NCBI GenBank assembly: GCA_032871835.1
Contig: CM065301.1
Coordinates: 9,432,413 to 9,496,412, forward strand
Source of the DNA: Dipteronia dyeriana
Taxonomy: Eukaryota > Streptophyta > Magnoliopsida > Sapindales > Sapindaceae
Direction of reading: 5' to 3'
DNA: 64,000 nt
A program made the translations under genes and the position numbers. Shown here one piece after another: positions 45,569 through 57,880 of this stretch (positions are counted from its first letter, which is position 1; the number at the start of each line of letters is the position of its first letter). The notes below the pieces were generated by a model, which saw nothing but the letters and a program-made list of their open reading frames with translations, made no database searches and was not told the origin of the DNA.

Positions 45569-47122
45569 AATAAAACATAGGGATATTATTGATTTAGTTT
45601 CTAAATATTTTTCGATTTTTTTTTATTTATGTATCTATTTTTTATAGGATTGGTCCCTATATTTTTAAAAATCATTTAATTTCGTCCCTTTAACTAGAAT
45701 TTTGACGGTCAACTATCACAAAAAATATAAAATGACATGTTTACCCTTGATTATAAAATAAAATATAAAATAAAAAGAAAACTTTTGTTTTCAGAATTTT
45801 ATTTATAATTATATATTAATTTATTTATTTTTAAAGGAAAGAAATTTAAATTGAAAAAATTATTCATCAGCGACCTCCAACTGAAACAACATCCAAAACC
45901 ACCATCACAGATCTTCGTCAATTCATCATCGATCTCCAATTGAAAAATAATTTGAAACCACCATCACATATCATCAAGACTCCACCAACACTGTCACAGA
46001 TAACCAAATCCAAAACATCGACCCACATCAATCCTCCACCATCACAGATCACCAAATCCTAAACATCCACACACACCAATCATCCACCATCACCATCAAA
46101 TCATCATCAAAACCACAATCAATCATTATTACTTATCAACACTAAAACCATCTCAAATTATTACCACCAACATACAACAACCCAGAAAACCAAACCACCA
46201 TCTGATACCCACGAAATCAAACCTAATCGCCCAACCCCACCATCGAAATCAATCTGCAATCACCAATCTACCATCATTAACCCATAAAACCCAACAAACC
46301 CACCACAACCACTAACGAAACCAAACCTTGTCCACCTCCCAACACCAAAACCTAGACCTGGGCTCGTTTCGGTTAGAACCCAGATCCAGTTCGAACCAAA
46401 TATGGGTTCCTTTTGGTTTGAACCCAGTTCTGGTTCGAACCAGATCTTGGTTCGTTTCGTAGAACCGACGAGAGATAAGAGATAGGAGAACCAGATCTTG
46501 ACGATGCGAGAGTAGCTTCTTCTAGGTTTCATGGAGGTCAGAGAAAGACTGAGAAATGAGAGAGAAATCAATAAGAAAGAGATAGATGGGTTTACAGAGA
46601 GGTCGAGAAAGAGAGAGATCGAGAGAGAGAGATGGATTTTGAATGATTAAGTTTAGGTTGAGAGAGAGAGATTGGCTTTTCGGTTTAGGTTTTGTTGGTC
46701 GATTTTGATTTTAGGTTTTGTTGGTGGCTGAGTTTGATTTTTGTGGGAGAACATCAATGAAAAATTGATTCCCAGCCACCACCACTCAAAGAACTGATTT
46801 TTGTTTGGATTGATTTTAGGTTTTAAGTGAGAGATGTATTTTATTTTTATTTTTATTTTTTATTTTTAAATTTTGTAATTATTTTTTTATAATTTTTATT
46901 TATATATTAATTTATTTTTTTTTATTAATTTTTATGTTGACACGTAGTATATCAATGTGTAAAGACAAAACTACCATTAGAATCATTTAATTTAACTAAC
47001 AGAATGATCAAAATGAGTGGTTTAGAAAAACATAAGGTACAACCCAGTAAAAATTGGATAAATAAGTAAAAAAAATTGAAAAAAATATAGGGACTAAATC
47101 AATAATACCCCAATAAAACATA
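45569..47122. mobile_element. MULE-like non-autonomous element with 11 bp target duplication
   Basis: AATAAAACATA at 45569-45579 is repeated at 47112-47122. Between them, a 1532 bp unit starts GGGATATTATTGATTTAG and ends with its inverse (rc GGGGTATTATTGATTTAG). The similarity of the inverted ends continues for at least 60 bp. The interior has no transposase. It holds a CCACCATCAC-rich block (about 45.88-46.3 kb), a G/T-rich block encoding only low-complexity frames, and a GAGA-rich block (46.55-46.67 kb). A duplication of 9-11 bp points to Mutator-like. The interior may be captured host sequence. Confidence 0.75.
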
Positions 47123-47131
47123 TATTTTTAC

Positions 47132-50100
47132 CTTAGACCTAGTGGTATAAAAATGGGCCGGCCGGCCCAGGAAGTTCACGGGCCGTTCTGGGAACGGCCC
47201 GTGAAGGAAGAGGGGGAGGCCGCGTGACGGGCCGCTGGGAGGAGGCCCGGCAGGCCGGCCGGCCTGGCACGCCAATCCGGCATGCCAGACCTGTCTGACC
47301 GGCCCGGCGGACCGATCAGCCGGTCCGTTCGAAACAATTTTTTTTTTTTTTTTTTTTTTTCAAAAAACCTCCAACGGCTGGAATTGATTTCTAGCCGTTG
47401 GAGGAAATTAAAATTATCAAAACCCCCCTACAATCTTTTAAATTACATTTTGACCCACAAATCAAATTTTTCTATAAATACTTCCATCCATTTCATTTTC
47501 CATTAACTCTCTCTATCATTCTTTCAATCTCTCATTCTCTTAAATCTCAATCTCTAATATATTCTCCAATTCTCTAAACTTTTTCATTCATTTTGGTTAT
47601 TACTCTCTCTACAAAATTCTCTACGTTTTCCCTAACACACCAAATTTTAAAGGTACAATTTTGTTATTACTTTTGGTCTAACATATTCTCATAGTAAATT
47701 TATATGTTTATGTTTAGATTTGAGTTACTTAATGAAAACATTATCTATTTAGTTAGTTAGTTTATCAATTTTTGGGCTTTAATGTTAATATTATTTGTTT
47801 AGTTTATTAAGATTTTTAAGTTTAGTAGCAATTTTAATATTTGTTATTAATAAATTTAGAAAGTTAATTTGTATTACTGAAATTACTTGTTGTAATAAGT
47901 AAATGATGAATGTTAAGTGTAGTAATTACGTTTGATATTGTTTTTTTCATAAATTAAAATTTTTCATTTGTAGATTATGATAGTAAATTTAAGAGTAGTG
48001 GTTCAAATCATCAATTTTATGTTAGTATATTATGTTAGTAAATTTATCAATTTTATTTGTAGTAGTGAACTAGTGAATTTAAATTTTTATGTTAGTAGAT
48101 TATGATTTTTTTTTTATTTAATTTGTTTTTTAAGTAAATAAATTATTGTAAGTGTCGTATTAGTTATAGTAATTATTGTTAGTAAATTAAGATTACTGTT
48201 ACTAAATATTGATTTTTAATTTGACTATTAACTACTATAGTGCTCATATTTTTATTCAGATAATGGATCCTAACCAGCAGTCTTATTTTCCGGACGGTTT
48301 GAATATGCTCAACGATGAATTTGATATTTCAGAACCGACCCATACTCAAGCGGGACCTTCTGGTTCCGGCGTTACACCAACATCACGTCCTAGAAAATTA
48401 ACATCAGATGTGTGGCAATGTTTCAACATAGTCCAAATGACACTCCCAAACAGGGCTTCTGGCCTTAGAGCTAAATGTAAGTTTTGCCATAAGAATTATG
48501 CTACAAGTACGGGGGGAACCGGACATTTGAGACGGCATATGCACAAATGTATGCATGCACATGGACAAGTAGATACTACAACCCAGACACAGCTTCAACG
48601 GCACCCAGACGGGTCCGTTACGTCGTGGCAGTTCGACGCCATGCACGCTAGAGAGTGCTTGGCACGATACATTGCACAAACTGATCAACCGATCAGTATT
48701 GGTAAGAGTCCATTTTATAAAGAATTAATCACATCTGCATATAACCCCTAACATGAACCTGTTTCTAGAACCACCACTAGAAATGATTTGATACGATTAT
48801 TTGAAACCGAAAGGGGTGACTTAGTTGCTGAAATACAGCATTTAAGTGTCTCTGTTGCATTAACTTCTGATATTTGGAATGCATGTTCCGAACAGGACTA
48901 TTTATGTGTCACGGGACACTATTTAGATTCTGATTGGAGGATAAAAAAAGATTTTTTGGTTTTCGTCCTATGGATTTTGTACATACCGCATAAAACATTT
49001 TTAATGTCATAATGGAAGTTTTAGAAAATTATGAAATCACGCATCGCATTCTTTCAATCACATTTGATAATGCATCTGCAAATACTAGCTGTATTGCATT
49101 GTATGTTGCAAGAAATATCCCGCAAGATGGAGGTTATTTCTTCCATCAACGGTGTGCATGCCATATTATAAATTTAGTTGTACAGGCTAGTTTAAAGCAG
49201 GTAAGCGACCAAATAGATCGCATCAGAGATGCCATTTCTTAGATTTGCAGTTCTAATTCTAGATTCAGTGAATTCAAGAGACATTGTAAATTAAACGGTC
49301 TCAAACCCCGACGATTCCAAACTGATATGCCGGTAAGGTGGAACTCTACTTATTTAATGTTGCAAAATTGTTTGGAATATGATACAACCATTACATGTTT
49401 TTATAACATGAAATTGACCGAAACAGGACAACTTAGTCCAAAATTACTTTCCACAGACGATTGGTATGTGGCAAAGATTTTTGTTCAAGTTTTAAAGATT
49501 TTTTACAATGTCACTGTAACTCTTTCCGGGGTATATTACCCCACATCTTCCCAGTCAATCCATCAGATAGTGGAAATGTCTGAACTGTTAAACAGTTATA
49601 GAGAAGATGAACATCTAGGCGCTGCAGTTGTTGTCATGGAGACAAAGTTGAAAAAATATTGGGCTAACATTCCCCTACTTTATGCCTTAAGTGCTATAAT
49701 AGATCACAGGGTTAAATTATTTGGTTTAGAAGTTTTGCTTGAGTTTATTGGTATTAATTTGTCAATAGATTATTCAGAACAAATTACTGACATTTGAACC
49801 AAGTTGTTCGAGATTTTTCATATTTATGAGACCAGGTTTGGCAACATTGACATCCCCCAATCAACACGACCGGAGACAGAGCCGAAGCAAACAAGTTGGA
49901 GCCTTCTGAAACGAAGAAAAAAAGACAAATCAGCAAGTACTTCTTCAGAGCAAAGATCTAGCCCATCTTCTTTTACCGAACTTATTAGGTACCTTGAAGC
50001 ACAGTTCGATGATGTTGAAGACAAGGAAGAGTTTGATTTGTTGTTATGGTGGAAAACCTATACGTACAGGTATCCAGTTCTGTCACACTTAGCACGTGAC

Positions 50101-50937
50101 GTACTGGTTATTCCAGTGTCAACGGTGTCTTCAGAACAAGCTTTCAGCACCAGTGGACGCATAATTGAACCAAGAAGAAGTTGTTTGTCTCCAGAGATGG
50201 TGGAGGTATTAACATGCCTTCGGGATTGGGAGCATGCTAAAAAAAGGTTACAAAATCTAACTGTAGATAAAGAACTTAATCTAAATTTCGACAATCTATA
50301 TATTGATGACCCTTCAGGTTGTGGCCAGAGCCAGAACTAGGTTATACTTTTACATATGTATTTATTATTTACTTGTAAGTTGTAAAACGGTTGCACTCTT
50401 TTTCCCTTACCAAGTTTTTATCCCACTGATTTTTCTTGGTAAGGTTTTTAATGAAGCAATCATGTAGATATGTATTACTGAATTCCATAAGTGAAAAATA
50501 AATAAATAATTACAAAATTGTTCGTTCTCTTTATTCATTTCAAATACGAATAATTGTTCGTTCTCTTCATTCATTTTAAATTCTAAACCCTTAACCATAA
50601 ACTATAAATCCTAAACCCTATACCCTAAATCCAAAAAAACGTAATTTGGAAAAAAAATTGGACCAAAAAACTAACCCGCCGAACTAGGCCCGTTAGGACT
50701 GGCCCGCCCGGCCCTCCAGAGGGGCCCGGCAGTCCGGCCTGGCAAGGCACGCAGGCATGGCCCGCCTGAGGCAGGCCGGCGTGCCGTGCCGGGCCTGCTT
50801 CTCTGGAAACAGATCGGGCCGGGCCGGCCCGGTACACTGTCCCATGCAAGACCCAACCAGACCTGTTTCCAGAAATGAACTGACCAGACCGTCCCTAATG
50901 GATCAGGCCAGTCCATTTTTACACCACTACTTAGATC
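47132..50937 (+). mobile_element. Full-length hAT element with target duplication
   Basis: CTTAGACC (47132-47139) and CTTAGATC (50930-50937) match at 7 of 8 bases. The 3790 bp between starts TAGTGGTATAAAAATGG, and the right end is its inverse with one or two changes. Both subterminal regions are unusually GC-rich, with repeated GGCCGGCC/CCCGGC motifs, which in hAT elements commonly bind the transposase. One decayed transposase gene lies inside. The size is normal for an autonomous plant hAT. Confidence 0.9.
48263..50340 (+). pseudogene. hAT transposase (RICESLEEPER/DAYSLEEPER-like), decayed
   Basis: ATG at 48263 just after a TTATTCAG acceptor-like site. The coding length of about 690 codons suits the family. 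An N-terminal BED zinc finger is intact (C-x2-C in AKCKFCHKNY, then GTGHLRRHMHKC). The middle is broken by stops at 48749, 48991, 49240 and 49795 and by a frameshift in the A-run near 48945. The C-terminal hAT dimerisation domain is well kept (LLWWKTYTYRYPVLSHLARD, VSTVSSEQAFSTSGR). It cannot produce active enzyme as read here. Confidence 0.9.
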
Positions 50938-51728
50938 CTTGATATGTCAAGGCTAGCCCTGTCTATCACTACTTACAAAGCCATGCATATTACTTTATCC
51001 ATTTCAACCATTTTTTTTTATTGAATTATAATTTCAACATGTTTAGAACACCCATTATTATAATCTTCATATCTTTTACATCTTTTCAAAACTAGCATTA
51101 AAAAATAAAATCATATATATATATATGGTATTTTGGTTAATGTCCTATAATCGTAAGTATTTATACACTTTTTTTTTATAATATCTATTAATTCGAGACC
51201 ATTTTTTTTTTAACTTTCACTATTGATAGGATTTAGTATTGATACACATTAAATAATAAAACTAATAAAAATATATCAATGGTAATTATAGCATTGATCA
51301 TTTGGGTGTTTGTAAAAATACTACTTTCATATATACATTTTCTCTTATAAAGAAAAAAATCTATTTCAAATATGTAGAAAATTCAACTGTAGGAAACCAT
51401 AATTCATACCCAATTACCAATATCTTCTTCAATTTTCACTCTTCCAATAATGATTATTGGTTTATGAGTTTTTTTTTAACTAAATATAGAGTTAAGACTT
51501 TTGAAAGGAAGACAAAAAAAGAGAAACTTGACGATTTTAATTCACTATGCATTTTTTTTTCCATTACTGATATTTGAGAGATACACATGAGAAATAAGAA
51601 AATAAAATGATAAATATTTTATTTTATTTTGTAAAATAAGGAAAAAAAAGAGGATAATTGTTTTAATAACAATCCTTCACTTTCATTAAAAGGTATTGAT
51701 TGTAATAAAATGAGGGGAGTTAAATAGG

Positions 51729-51731
<3 letters not shown>
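50938..51731. other. AT-rich non-coding stretch
   Basis: No supported gene or repeat structure beyond short T runs and a small (TA)n at about 51113-51125. Confidence 0.5.

Positions 51732-51823
<92 letters not shown>
51732..51823. repeat. Compound (TC)n-(TA)n microsatellite
   Basis: About 27 TC units followed directly by about 18 TA units. In the minus-strand sense it follows the tRNA-like head and could be the repeat tail of a SINE. Confidence 0.9.
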
Positions 51824-51825
<2 letters not shown>

Positions 51826-51834
51826 TTATGATTT

Positions 51835-51930
51835 TTAGAGTTTAATGTACGGTTGATGGATAGATTCGAACCCACGATTTTTAGATGTAGCCCGTGTAGG
51901 TATCAGGGAGCATACCACTTAGTCAACATC
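51835..51930 (-). repeat. tRNA-like head, possible SINE
   Basis: On the minus strand, GACTAAGTGGTATGC (near 51927-51912) matches a polymerase III A-box-like motif. GGGTTCGAATC (near 51873-51863) matches a B box, at tRNA-like spacing. The sequence does not fold obviously as a functional tRNA and is followed by AT-rich and dinucleotide-repeat DNA, as in SINE tails. A decayed tRNA gene is the alternative. Confidence 0.4.
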
Positions 51931-52374
51931 ATATTGTCTATTATCTTAAGCTTTATAGATGGTTTTGTTTATTTAAATAGCATACTAATACGATTAAATT
52001 GATTCAAAATACTTTTAACAATTTAAAATTTCTCGTTGTACTTTTTCTTTTTTTGAATTATTACAAAAAATTTAGAATTTATGAGAAGAGATTAAGAGAA
52101 TGCAAATGAAGACCTTAATTAAAATGCGACGAGGCTTTTGATAGCGGGCAAAGGGTGAAGCTGGGAATCAAGGGCTGCCAAAGTTATTGAAGAAGGGTTC
52201 ATATTGGCAACGGTAGGCCTACTGACTACTGCTTTATAATGAACCTGATATCGAAAACCTAAAGCAGAAGAGACGTGCACGTACGTGCACTAGCTCAAAC
52301 ACTTACATTACTTGACGCATACGCATTGGATGAAGACAACTACTCGGAGAATGGGGGAGTCAAGTGTAAATTGT
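51931..52374. other. Non-coding stretch
   Basis: No supported gene. It ends at the solo LTR. Confidence 0.45.
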
Positions 52375-53323
52375 AATTCAAAAACAAATCTGGCTGGTAT
52401 CTAGAAATCAGACAGCAATAACGTAAGAAAAACATATTAGAAACAATTATAGAACCGAGGTCCATGTTTCACACGGTGTACTTAAAACAATTTCGTCGGG
52501 CAACACCGTATGTGTATTAGACGATTGTCTCCCATGATACAACGGTTCAACAATGGTAGGCTTAAGCACTATCCACTACCAGCGAACTCAAATCGAGTTT
52601 AAACTTACCAAGAAAACAGAGAAGAAACAAAATTCGACTGCTCAAAATATTGTATATTTTTTGGATGGAATGAACAGAATACATGAGCTATTAAATAGCC
52701 AAACCGAAGCACTAGGGTTTGGGGATTAATTCAGGATTATTTTGGTAAATACGTTTTTGATTTAATAAGAAAATAATTTAATTAGATAATATTCTCCAAA
52801 GATAGATACTTATAATTAAAACCCGATTCTGTATCCTTAATGATCAAGTAAGAAATCAGAATCCAAATAATTAAGGTTTTCCTTATTCATCACAATAAAA
52901 CAATATTGACTTAGGGAAGTGTCAAAATATCAACTGGACTCTCAAGGTCCAATCGGAGAAGCATTCGAAGGTTCGAGGTCTATGATTTGCACCCCCCAAA
53001 ATTTCTCATTCACTCATTTACCATTTTGTGAATTTGAGTATACCATTTCGAAGTTCTCTAAAACAATATTGACTTAGGGAAGTGTCAAAATATCAACTGG
53101 ACTCTCAAGGTCCAATCGGAGAAGCATTCGAAAGTTTGAGGTCTATGATTTGCACCCCCCAAAATTTCTCATTCACTCATTTACCATTTTGTGAATTTGA
53201 GTATACCATTTCGAAGTTCTCAGGGAGGAGAATTCGAATCCACTTTAATCTTCAATTTCTATGGAATTTATCATACTCAATTTGTGCTCTCAAATTAAGA
53301 GTATATCACAAAATTTTCCAACA
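52375..53323 (-). repeat. Solo LTR related to copia element 2
   Basis: Collinear with the 3' LTR at 31759-32721, for example CACACGGTGT, CAACACCGTATGTGTATTAG and the TTGCACCCCCC tract. It has no internal region attached. TCAAG before and TAAAG after match at 4 of 5 bases, fitting a copia target duplication. Relative to the full LTR it lacks about 150 bp right after the C-run and carries a 163 bp internal tandem duplication (52897-53059 and 53060-53222). Solo LTRs arise by recombination between the two LTRs. Confidence 0.8.
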
Positions 53324-54079
53324 TAAAGTATTGGTATTGGTCGGGCGGTAATTGAATCATATCAGTAATGTTGTATTACGGTGACGTATTGGGGGTTATG
53401 CTTTGGGTTAATTTTTAAGCGAGGGAACAAGACTAATCATAGCCGAATTAAGAGAGAGTTTACTTCATCATGGTAAACAAAATCAATTAAAAGAGGATAT
53501 AACAATGAGAAATAAAAAAAAAATCTCATTTTCATCTTCGATCTACATCGGAGGTCGAGTTCTGTTCGACCTCCATTGGAGGTCTGTCGAAACCATCTCC
53601 ATCGATGGAGGTTTTTGAAAAAAAAATCAATTAAAAAAGGATATAACAAAAAATGAAAGTAAAAATAGGGTAGTGTATCCATCACCATACTTTTGTGTCA
53701 TTTACATTTAGATTTTAAAACTAGTGTTAATCACAAAAGAACCTCATTAAGAGGAGGGGAGCTCACTACTAATAATGCTACAAATTTTAAAGTCAAAAGT
53801 AAATTCGAAATATATATTAAAAAAACAAATGTCAAATAAAAATTATAAAGATAACTATGTTTTTTTGTTGCCTCTCCTCTATTCTCTTTGTAGAATAGAG
53901 TGAAAGTAGCTAGGTGGTAGTTCAGGTCTATTTTCATCTATTTTACGTAGTCCTTATTGTGTTAGTAAAGCTGGTGTGATTACGGATACAGTAATCGCCC
54001 GCACGTGTGGCTTGCTGTCTCTCATCGAACGTGATGGGCCGGTGAGAAAGCTGGATGAAAAACCTAAGATTGCAGTTGT
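53324..54079. other. Non-coding stretch with a short direct repeat
   Basis: AATCAATTAAAA(G/A)AGGATATAACAA occurs near 53479 and 53625, either side of a GAGGTCGA-type dyad block. No gene was recognised. Confidence 0.45.
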
Positions 54080-54301
54080 ATAGAGAATGTCTATATGCCT
54101 GGTAGGAAAGATGTTATCTGTCAAACCGGTTAGAGAAGCCTTTATCAGAGTTATAAGGAAATATTGGACATTGAGTCAGTAACAGAGAACACCTTTATGT
54201 TCCATTTCAATTAGGAAGTGGATAGACAAAAAATTCTTGCCAGGGCTCCCTAGAGTTTTGACGATGCCATAATTGTTGTAGAGAAACCGGTAGGTAAGAG
54301 T

Positions 54302-54925
54302 ATGATTGAGAAGATGTCCTTCAAGTATGTAGATTTCTGGGTCCAAATTCACCAAATTCCATTGCTTTGCATGACAAAGGAATTCCTAGGAGGGATGATA
54401 GGAGATGTTATCGATGTAGATGGAAAGGAAACAGATGATTGTGTGGGGAAATTCATGAGAGTTAGAATGAGACTAGAGATAGACAAATCTTTGAGAAGAT
54501 GTTTGTGGGTGGATATCTTAGGAGACGGAGAAACAGTAATGGTTCTCAAGCATGAGAAGATTCCAAACCATTGCTTCAAGTGCGGAACGAGGTGCCACAG
54601 AAGTAATGAATGTATTGCAAGAGAAGAGATTGTTGTGATTAATAGGGTGGCAAGCCCTCTTTTTGGTATATGGTTGAGGGTCTTTGGACCCCTTGGAAAA
54701 CTAATAATCGGGAAAAATAGGGTTCCCATTTCTCTTCGATTTCTAATGGGAAAAAAAAAAGATTTAGATAAGTGGAGAGAGATGATGGGAATATTGAGCG
54801 CGGCCGTCAGTCAAGAAGTGGGGAAATTCGCTCAGAAACCTCAAGAGTCGGAGAGCATGGATGGAATAATAATGGCAGGCACCAATTCTACGGTGGTTTC
54901 GCTGATGGAAATTCAAAGCCAATAG
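54302..54925 (+). pseudogene. LINE ORF1 (DUF4283 / zinc-knuckle protein)
   Basis: The open part of ORF1: a FKYVDFWVQIHQIP...DVDGK region typical of DUF4283, then CFKCGTRCHRSNEC (C-x2-C-x4-H-x4-C). Homologous reading extends upstream to about 54085 with stops, so the listed start is internal. ORF1 proteins bind the element's RNA. The region after 54925 to 55700 is a low-similarity linker. Confidence 0.8.
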
Positions 54926-55711
54926 AAGAGAAGTTTTTAATTTCGATTGCCAAAAAAATATACTTATTAAGGATAAATTGACGGCTAACGATGTGAGTAT
55001 GGGTAGTGTTGCTAGCGGTGGAGGGTCAGGTCTGGTTTCGAGGTTGGTAAGATAGAGCTTTTGGGTGAGAAAATTAATATAAGTGTTGGGCATGGACCAT
55101 TAAAGCCCATAAATCTAAAGCAAAATGTGGGCCTTAAACAGCTGAAAGGACAGAATGAACTCAACTTAAAACTAGGCATTTGTGTGCTTGGGCTGGGTCC
55201 GACTAAAAAATGGACAGGACAACTGTCCTGGGCAGAGGGACATCGTGAGGATCTTGTTGGTTCAGGTAAGGATGTTGTGCATAAACCGACTAATAGAACT
55301 TGGGTTAGAAAAGTTATGGCTTAACAATCTAGAGAAAAATCGAGGGAGAAACTAGAAAGAATCAACGAACCATCTCGAAAGCACGAAGGGGAATCGAAGG
55401 ACGATGACAGAGGATTGGAGTGGAAAAAACGTAGAGTTATAAAACAGAGACATCAATTGATAGCGAGGAAGCTATCATAGCGACTGAGAACAGTAAATCG
55501 ACCAGCACTAGGCTTCTCTCAGTGTTGTATAGGACATCCACAAATGAGGTAAACAGGTAAGAATGTAAGGGGTCTTCTAATGGTGTTACGGTTCAGAATC
55601 TTGACGGTATAACTTCTGCTCACAGTATTACGTGGGAAGGGATTTTGGGTACATCAGCGTCTTTGACAAATAAGGCTTTATTGGTCGGTCGGTCTCTACC
55701 GGCCCACCGGT

Positions 55712-57880
55712 CCCAATGAAGATCTTTGCGTGGAATGCTTGAGAGCTGGGAAGCTCAAGGGCATTCAATACCCTGTATTTCAACAAGCAACAATCGAAGG
55801 TAGAGATAATGTTTTTGATAGAGACAAGGTGTGGGCAAGAAAAAATGGAAAGATAGCGCTCCAAACTGGAATATTATGGCAAATTAGTTATGAATAGCGT
55901 GGGAAAATCCGGGGGTCTTTGTTTGCTTTGGGATAGAAGTATCGATGTAAGCTTACTGTCTTATTCCCAAGGCCATATTGACGTCAATATCAAGCAAGAC
56001 AAAAACCAAAGATGGAGGTTCACTGGATTCTACGGTCACCCTAACCAGACTCAAAGAATTCACTCTTGGACTCTTTTTGCCGTCTTGCGGACATGTTCGA
56101 TCTCCCACGGGTTTGTCACGGAATTTAGATGGGCAGTGGAAGTTGTAAATTAGAAGATATGGGATATTTGGATCCTAAATTCACTTAGAGCAATAAGAAG
56201 GAAAGAACCTCTACAATATTGGAAAGGTTAGATAGAGGTCTATGTAAGAATCAATGGAGGTCTATGTTCCAAAATTATATGATCAGACATCTGGACTTTT
56301 GGGGATCAGATCACCGACCCTTGTTGGATTTTACTGAGGTGGCTAGTTCAAGAAATACATGTATGATAAGGAAAGATGAACGCTTTTTCTTTGAGAAATG
56401 CTTGAGTGATAATAGAGAATGCAAAGAGATTGTTTCTATAGCTTGGGCAAACAATGAAAGAGGGGTTAATGGCAGGAGTTCAATTCTTAATAAAATTGGG
56501 AAGTGTGGCAAGCTGCTTAGGGACTGGAACGGCATGAATCGTGTTGATTATTGGAAAAACATCCGTAAGAATAATGAAGGTTTGAGAGCTGCTAACAAAG
56601 TGGATAAACCATTTTCCTGGAAGAGGATTACTGTGTTGGAAGAGAAGCTTGATTCTGCTCTTGACATTGTGGAGAGATACTGTAAAGAAAGAGCTAAAAT
56701 CGATTGGCTCCAGAATGGTGATAAAAACTCTCGCTTCTTCCACTCATAAAGCGAGAAATCAAATTAAGAGTCTCAATGATGAAAACGGGTGGCGGAGAGA
56801 CTCTAAGACCGAAATGGAGGGAATTATTTCTCAATATTTTGTTAACTTGTACAGCACCAATGGGCCAAATCATGAGGAAATAGAAAAAGTTCTTGAAGGC
56901 ATTCACCAGGCCATTCCTTTACAGATTTCTCATCACCTTAATTCCAAATTCTTGGGAGATGCAGTTAGAAGAGCGATGTTTGACACAAGTCCGCTGAAGG
57001 CAACAGGGAAGGATGGGTTACTAGCTATTGTCAACCAAAAATTCGGTGGTACGTTAGGAATTACCATTACTATTGCCTGTCTTGAGGTCCTTAACGATGG
57101 GAAATCAGTGAAGGATTTTATGACTACTCTAATCACTTTTAACTCTAAAAAATCAAACGCCAATGACAATGTCTGATTACCGCCCCATCAACATTTATAA
57201 CGTCCATGTACAAAATCATTGACAAGGTAATTACCAACCGATTCAGCGAAGCATTATGGAGTGTCATCTCAGAGATACAGTGTACTTTCAAACTAGGGAG
57301 ACTATTTTCGGATAATACCATTGTCGGATTTGAGTGTCTCCATAGGCTTAAATGAAGGAAAAGGAAGAAAGGCTCAATGACTTTAAAGATGGATATGTCC
57401 AAAGCGTTCGATAGAGTCGAATGGGTGTTCATAGAGCAACTAATGTTAAAAATTGGGTTATCAGACAAGTGGGTTAAGTTGATCATGGGGTGTGTGTCGT
57501 CGGTGACATATTCCTTTATTTTTAATGGCAAAGTGTGCGGTAACATCAAGCCCTCTAGAGGCCTCAAACAAGGAGACCGTTTGTCCCCGTATATCTTTTT
57601 GATTTGTGTGGAGGGTTTCTCTAGCTTGATCCGTCGGGCTCAAGTTCGAGGAGACCTAACAGGTTTTAAGTGAAGAATAAGAGGACCCGTGTTTCTCATC
57701 TTTTTTTCACAGATGATAACCTTTTGTTCATAAGCGCCAATGAGAAGAACTGTATGGCTATGTGATCGGTGTTGGATGACTATACGATGGCATCAGGTCT
57801 AATGTTGAATTTTAGTAAGTCAGTTATATGCGTAAGCCCCTCCATCGATGATGCAGAAAGCAAAAGGTTAGTCTCTATTA
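55712..57880 (+). pseudogene. LINE ORF2: endonuclease and reverse transcriptase, 5' part
   Basis: Starts near MKIFAWNA (55716), the usual beginning of plant LINE ORF2; a stop follows soon. Endonuclease pieces are GGLCLLW, GFYGHP, ERLDRGLCKNQW and the SDHRPLL motif near 56310. Reverse transcriptase pieces are DMSKAFDRVEW (near 57390), GLKQGDRLSPYIF (near 57563) and FFTDDNLLF near 57700, in place of the usual F-A-D-D. At least three frame changes and several stops are present. Reading stops at the insertion at 57881. Confidence 0.85.

Noticed and set aside
46260..46571. 103-codon minus-strand frame in the MULE-like element
   Set aside because: Low-complexity Gly/Trp/Phe-rich translation of a repetitive block, no recognisable domain; noted only as possible captured sequence.
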